A DNA stretch of 10,000 nucleotides from Methanospirillum hungatei (GTDB lineage: Archaea; Halobacteriota; Methanomicrobia; Methanomicrobiales; Methanospirillaceae): positions 1 to 10,000 of the forward strand of contig NZ_JAIWNS010000008.1 in the NCBI RefSeq assembly GCF_020216685.1, given 5' to 3'. This document shows, piece by piece, positions 6,732 through 10,000 of the stretch (its first letter is position 1; each line of letters opens with the position of its first letter). A program made the position numbers and the translations under genes. The notes under the pieces were generated by a model. That model did not search any database and was not told the DNA's origin. It saw only the letters and a list, made by a program, of their open reading frames with translations.

Positions 6732-7856
6732 ATGTTCAGGGAAGCCATGTCCACCAGTACAGTCTATCTTGCACGTATGCGGATACGAAATCCTGATCAG
6801 AATAATGGGGTCAAAATACGGGATCTGTGCACAGCGGCAGGTCTTCCCGATATCATATCTGAAGGAGATCTGACTGCGGTTAAGCTCCATTTTGGTGAGC
6901 TTGGGAATGATACGTTCATAAAGCCGGTGTTTGTCAGGTCTGTTGTTGATAGTATCCGGGAGATGTCTGGAAAACCATTTCTGACCGATACCAATACGAT
7001 GTACATCGGTTCCCGGCATAATGCGGCAGATCATCTGTCTACAGCGATTCGCCACGGGTTTGCCTATGCTGTTGTTGATTGTCCGGTCATTATCGCAGAC
7101 GGGCTGAAAGGGAACAATTACCGGGAGGTTGCAATCAACGGAAAGCATTTCAAAACCGTAAAGATTGCGCAGGATATTAGTGATTCAGATGCCATGGTTG
7201 TCCTCTCCCATGTAAAGGGTCATGCTCTTGCCGGATTTGGGGGTGCCATTAAAAATCTGGCCATGGGATGTGCACCACCCATCGGAAAGCGTGATCAGCA
7301 CCAGGGGATGCAGGCGGAGATCGACGAGTCCCGTTGTGTCGGGTGCGGATATTGTGTGACACAATGCCCTTTTGATGCCATTCATATGGGGAAAAAAGCA
7401 AGCGTTGATAAATCTGTCTGCTACGGGTGTTCTGCCTGTCTTCAGGTCTGCCCAGAGCAGGCGATATTATTCCATTGGGAGCGGGATGTCCCACGGTTCC
7501 TTGAACGGATGGCAGAATATGCCCTGGGAGCCGTTTCTACCCTTAAAGATAAGGTCCTGTATATAAGTTTCCTGATGGATATTACGCCGGATTGTGACTG
7601 TGTTCCCTGGAGTGATGCACCGATAGTGCCTGACATCGGATTTCTGGCATCATCTGATCCGGTCGCTATTGATGCCGCGGCGCTCGATCTTATCAATAAG
7701 GAACGGGGACTTTCCTCCTCCTCACTGCATTGTCATCATGAACCAGGGGAGAACAAGTTTACCGGTGTGTGGGACTATGTCGATGGAGCGTATATTCTTG
7801 AGTATGCTGAAAAGATCGGTCTTGGGTCACGATCGTATACTCTTGTGGAACGGTGA
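6732..7856 (+). CDS. DUF362 domain protein with two 4Fe-4S ferredoxin motifs
   Basis: The protein has 374 residues. The DUF362 domain appears as two flanking parts (about 45-185 and 270-365), with conserved stretches such as LTAVKLHFGELGN, VVLSHVKGHALAGFGGAIKNLAMG (156-179) and FLASSDPVAIDAAALDLIN (304-322). Between them sits a bacterial-type ferredoxin insert with two complete CxxCxxCxxxCP motifs: Cys202/205/208/212 and Cys230/233/236/240. It therefore probably carries two 4Fe-4S clusters and takes part in cytoplasmic electron transfer; the reaction of the DUF362 domain is not established. The start is uncertain: 6732 has AAGGT 9 nt upstream, while the ATG at 6747 (MSTSTVYLARMR) has AGGGA only 4 nt upstream but resembles the usual family N-terminus. 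It lies 32 nt after the AEC permease gene, so the two are probably co-transcribed. Confidence 0.9.
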   Translation: MFREAMSTSTVYLARMRIRNPDQNNGVKIRDLCTAAGLPDIISEGDLTAVKLHFGELGNDTFIKPVFVRSVVDSIREMSGKPFLTDTNTMYIGSRHNAADHLSTAIRHGFAYAVVDCPVIIADGLKGNNYREVAINGKHFKTVKIAQDISDSDAMVVLSHVKGHALAGFGGAIKNLAMGCAPPIGKRDQHQGMQAEIDESRCVGCGYCVTQCPFDAIHMGKKASVDKSVCYGCSACLQVCPEQAILFHWERDVPRFLERMAEYALGAVSTLKDKVLYISFLMDITPDCDCVPWSDAPIVPDIGFLASSDPVAIDAAALDLINKERGLSSSSLHCHHEPGENKFTGVWDYVDGAYILEYAEKIGLGSRSYTLVER

Positions 7857-7872
7857 GGTGACAGAGGAAAGG

Positions 7873-8043
7873 ATGTATTCCATTTTGTAAATATAACTGT
7901 ACATGCAGTTTCAAAAACCAGTAAAAATTGCGAAACATGTATTGTATTGCCTGGAAGGAGCAGCATTTACCATACATCTCGTCATACCCATGGTTCTGCT
8001 GATATTATTTCTCTCCCTGTATCATGGCATGTGGATGAGTTGA
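7873..8043 (+). pseudogene. Candidate small membrane-protein ORF (46 codons, 7903-8043) with an interrupted 5' extension
   Basis: ATG at 7903 opens a 46-codon frame ending with TGA at 8041-8043. The product would have a basic N-terminus (MQFQKPVKIAKHVLYC) and one hydrophobic helix (about residues 20-42, core VIPMVLLILFLSLYHGMW), so it would be a single-pass membrane peptide. No Shine-Dalgarno precedes 7903. In the same frame an ATG at 7873 does have good signals (GAGGTGA at 7855-7861 overlapping the DUF362 stop, GAGGAAAGG at 7864-7872) but yields only MYSIL before TAA at 7888, with a second TAA at 7894. It may be a gene with a broken 5' end, a leader peptide followed by reinitiation, or chance. 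I do not recognise the sequence. Confidence 0.3.
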
Positions 8044-8058
8044 TCCTACCTGTTCAGA

Positions 8059-8090
8059 TCTTCTTTTTCCTTTTTTATTTCTGATATAAC
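8059..8090 (+). promoter_or_regulatory. T-rich terminator candidate followed by TATA-like box before the ATP synthase operon
   Basis: The stretch 8061-8080 is almost all pyrimidine (15 T of 20), a good archaeal terminator candidate for transcripts from the DUF362 side. GATATAAC follows at 8083-8090 and could be the TATA element of the ATP synthase operon. Transcription would then begin near 8110, giving a leader of about 40 nt before the subunit H start at 8154. Judged by eye only. Confidence 0.4.
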
Positions 8091-8125
8091 TCCACCGGTA
8101 ATCACATGGATGACAACTGATAAAT

Positions 8126-8132
8126 GAGGTGA
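8126..8132 (+). promoter_or_regulatory. Strong Shine-Dalgarno far upstream of the subunit H start
   Basis: GAGGTGA is an excellent match to the archaeal anti-SD, yet 21 nt separate it from the ATG at 8154 instead of the usual 5-9. No ATG, GTG or TTG lies at normal distance, and the subunit H frame has a TAG at 8136-8138, so no earlier start is possible after the SD. The SD overlaps a two-codon frame (ATG AGG TGA, 8124-8132), and a four-codon frame (8106-8120) precedes it. Confidence 0.5.
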
Positions 8133-8153
8133 AGATAGACTAAAAAGATAGAA

Positions 8154-8468
8154 ATGGCAATCCCTGAGATAGATCAGATAAAACGCAGTGAAGAAGAGGC
8201 TGCTGCTCTGATCGAAGCCGCACGACACAGAAAGATGCTGGCAATCGAGGAGGCGAAACGGGAGGGGGAAGGTCTTGTTCTGATGCGGCTTTCAGATGCT
8301 GAAAAAAGATTGCGTGAAGAGAGGGAGCGGGCAGAAAGCCAGGTTGCCCGGGAGCATGCACGTCTTATGGATGAGGCGCATGATGAGGCCGGAAAGATCA
8401 GGGACTATGCAGAAAGACAGAAAGATACGGCTGTTTCACTCCTGGTCAGGCTCATAACCGGAGAATAA
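8154..8468 (+). CDS. ahaH: A-type ATP synthase subunit H (peripheral stalk)
   Basis: The product is a 104-residue, highly charged, Ala/Glu/Arg/Lys-rich helix with almost no breaks from about residue 8 to 92 (SEEEAAALIEAARHRKMLA, AEKRLREERERAESQVAREH), ending in a short hydrophobic tail, SLLVRLITGE. This is the expected size and coiled-coil character of A1Ao subunit H, which pairs with subunit E to form the peripheral stalks that hold the catalytic head against the membrane stator. Sequence alone could fit other coiled-coil proteins; position directly before subunit I, the usual H-I order in methanogen ATP synthase operons, makes the call firm. The ATG at 8154 is the only possible start in frame after the TAG at 8136. 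Its stop is 1 nt before the next ATG. Confidence 0.9.
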   Translation: MAIPEIDQIKRSEEEAAALIEAARHRKMLAIEEAKREGEGLVLMRLSDAEKRLREERERAESQVAREHARLMDEAHDEAGKIRDYAERQKDTAVSLLVRLITGE

Positions 8469-8469
8469 C

Positions 8470-10000
8470 ATGTTTTATCCGGCCAGAATGAACAGTGTTG
8501 TCATCGGTATTCATAACCGGTGGCTCATGGATGTTACGTCTGCGTTACATGAGCAGGGTGAACTTGAAGTCCTTGATCTGAAAAAGGGAACAGGCGCTGA
8601 GATCCCCCGGATCTCACTTGAGATTCCCCGCGGAGATATTGAGAGAATTATTTCGCTCCAGTTCAGATCTGACAGGATATTAGAGATCCTTGAGCCCTAC
8701 GAGGTCAGAGCGGAGGGGGTTTTATCACTGCTCTTTCCAAAAGACTCTCCGCCCTTCCCGGTCAGATATGATACACCCGGAGAGGTCTATCAGGCTGCAT
8801 ATGAGATACTCGACAAGGCCGAACCGGTCCTCACAACCTATGAGGCTTTGAAACAAAACCGTGAGTTGCAGCAGGTAACACGGGAAAGGATTGAGAATTT
8901 AAACCGGCTTGCTGTCCCTGGTTGTCCGCTCTCCTACCTGGCACCTGGTCCGTATACATTTCTGGTAGCCGGGTGGGTTTCCCAGGAATCTTTGCCTCTC
9001 CTTGATGCATGGTTCAGAGAATCAGGAACTGATGAAATTTATCTTCACACGATACAAAACGGGCAGGAGATAATCGTTCTGTGCATCGGGACTCAGGCAA
9101 TGAGGCCGCTCCTTGAAGAACTGGCTCATCATGCATGGTTCTTCCGTATCACGTTTCCTGATTCATATACCGGTATGCCAGGTGAGATGATTCGTGCCGA
9201 AGAGAACCGGCTTAGAGAGTATATGAAAGAGGAAGAGAGCCTGACTGCTCATCTCATCTCGATGGCCAAGTCTTATCTCACCCCTCTTCGGGCAATTCGG
9301 GAAGAGCTCTCGATCTGGCGTGACCGGTATGAGGTATCCCGGAGCTTTGGCTCTAGCAGGGATGTAGTATACCTGCATGGATGGATTCGGGAAAAAGATC
9401 TGGATCGCCTGCACGACGTCCTTAAAAAAGTCACGAGTGATGAGTTTTTCCTCTTCACAAAACCTGCAGAACCTGAAGATGATGTTCCGGTCCGGTATGA
9501 TAACCCAAGATGGCTTGCACCATTTGAGATCCTCACCACCACATTCTCAAGACCCCGGTATAATGAGATTGATCCAACGCCGTTTTTTGCCCCTGCATAC
9601 CTGCTCTTTTTTGGACTGATGCTGGGTGATGCCGGATATGGGATCATTATCGCCCTGGTTGGGTGGCTCCTCTACCGGGGTCCGGGCACAAATGATCTGG
9701 CATTTCGTGACATGAGTTATATTCTCATCTGCTGTGGGGTCGCTGATATCATTCTTGGGACACTGCAAGGCGGCTGGTTTGGGGATCTTCTCCCCCGGTT
9801 TTTCCACGTAACGCCGCCGTTTGTCCTTATCGAGCCATTGAATCAGCCGATATTACTGTTCCAGATAGCACTGATTATCGGCACTATTCACATCAATCTG
9901 GGAATTCTCCTTGGATTGTGGCAGAATGTCCGTGACCGGATGTACCGGACTGCCATTATGGATCATGGTATCTGGTTTGTCATTCAACCGGCAGCGGCGG
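8470..10000 (+). CDS. ahaI: A-type ATP synthase subunit I (a-subunit; 3' end outside window)
   Basis: The frame is open from ATG 8470 to the window edge (510 complete codons of a protein normally about 620-700). GGAG 6 nt upstream and the 1-nt gap after subunit H support this start. Residues 1 to about 370 form the soluble cytoplasmic arm that binds the E/H peripheral stalks (start MFYPARMNSVVIGIHNRW). The membrane half begins with the family hallmark IDPTPFFAPAYLLFFGLM (about 367-384) followed by LGDAGYG (385-391), and several TM helices follow. Subunit I forms the ion half-channels against the c-ring and is the stator of the A1Ao motor that couples the ion gradient to ATP synthesis. The essential Arg and later helices lie beyond the window, so H+ versus Na+ use cannot be judged. 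Downstream genes are expected to be K, E, C, F, A, B and D. Confidence 0.96.
   Translation, partial: MFYPARMNSVVIGIHNRWLMDVTSALHEQGELEVLDLKKGTGAEIPRISLEIPRGDIERIISLQFRSDRILEILEPYEVRAEGVLSLLFPKDSPPFPVRYDTPGEVYQAAYEILDKAEPVLTTYEALKQNRELQQVTRERIENLNRLAVPGCPLSYLAPGPYTFLVAGWVSQESLPLLDAWFRESGTDEIYLHTIQNGQEIIVLCIGTQAMRPLLEELAHHAWFFRITFPDSYTGMPGEMIRAEENRLREYMKEEESLTAHLISMAKSYLTPLRAIREELSIWRDRYEVSRSFGSSRDVVYLHGWIREKDLDRLHDVLKKVTSDEFFLFTKPAEPEDDVPVRYDNPRWLAPFEILTTTFSRPRYNEIDPTPFFAPAYLLFFGLMLGDAGYGIIIALVGWLLYRGPGTNDLAFRDMSYILICCGVADIILGTLQGGWFGDLLPRFFHVTPPFVLIEPLNQPILLFQIALIIGTIHINLGILLGLWQNVRDRMYRTAIMDHGIWFVIQPAAA

Noticed and set aside
6423..7148. 241-codon ORF on the minus strand
   Set aside because: It spans the 3' end of the AEC gene and the 5' half of the DUF362 gene in antisense. 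Both plus-strand proteins have clear family motifs, and the minus-strand product has none.
7857..8081. 75 stop-free codons in frame after the TGA of the DUF362 gene, as if readthrough or a lost C-terminus
   Set aside because: The DUF362 protein already ends at its usual length and no recoding element is visible. An AT-rich 225-nt stretch can be open by chance, and the overlapping +1 frame gives a better small ORF.
8046..8361. Minus-strand ORFs opposite the subunit H start
   Set aside because: They are antisense to the coiled-coil-coding region and the operon leader, with no motifs and no start signals.

Overview
The window looks like chromosomal DNA of a methanogenic archaeon, most likely a Methanomicrobiales member close to Methanospirillum. 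This is inference from gene content and style: an A-type ATP synthase operon opening with subunits H and I, a NosD-type surface protein rich in N-glycosylation sequons, a DUF362/ferredoxin protein, a cyclase of the archaeal DAC type, TATA-like promoter boxes and T-rich gene ends, all at moderate GC. No 16S or other marker gene is present, so the genus is not proven. No CRISPR array, insertion sequence, integrase, tRNA or rRNA was seen.

Layout, left to right. The 3' part of an aldehyde dehydrogenase gene (1-415) is followed 5 nt later by endonuclease IV (nfo, 421-1272). After an AT-rich gap comes a secreted 717-residue NosD/PbH1 beta-helix protein (1515-3668), with an acidic sequon-rich linker and a C-terminal InlB-B-repeat-like domain. 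Next is a membrane protein (3801-5078) with a signal peptide, Thr/Pro stalk, two extracytoplasmic TPRs, one TM helix and a cytoplasmic diadenylate cyclase (DAC)-like domain. It converges on a lemA-family gene on the minus strand (5081-5638), with only 2 nt between the stop codons. Divergent from lemA is an AEC-family permease (5779-6699), followed 32 nt later by a DUF362 protein with two 4Fe-4S motifs (6732-7856). A spacer of about 300 nt holds a candidate 46-codon membrane ORF. The window ends in the start of the A1Ao ATP synthase operon: subunit H (8154-8468), then subunit I, which runs off the right edge (8470-10000).

The ATP synthase genes form one clear functional unit (peripheral stalk plus membrane stator). 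The ALDH-nfo and AEC-DUF362 pairs are probable co-transcripts judged by spacing only. The most interesting item is the TPR-TM-DAC protein, whose layout suggests a cell-surface sensor joined to a cytoplasmic c-di-AMP synthase-like domain. Secondary items are a dyad between lemA and the AEC gene, an apparently 5'-broken small membrane ORF after the DUF362 gene, and a strong Shine-Dalgarno sequence abnormally far upstream of the subunit H start codon.
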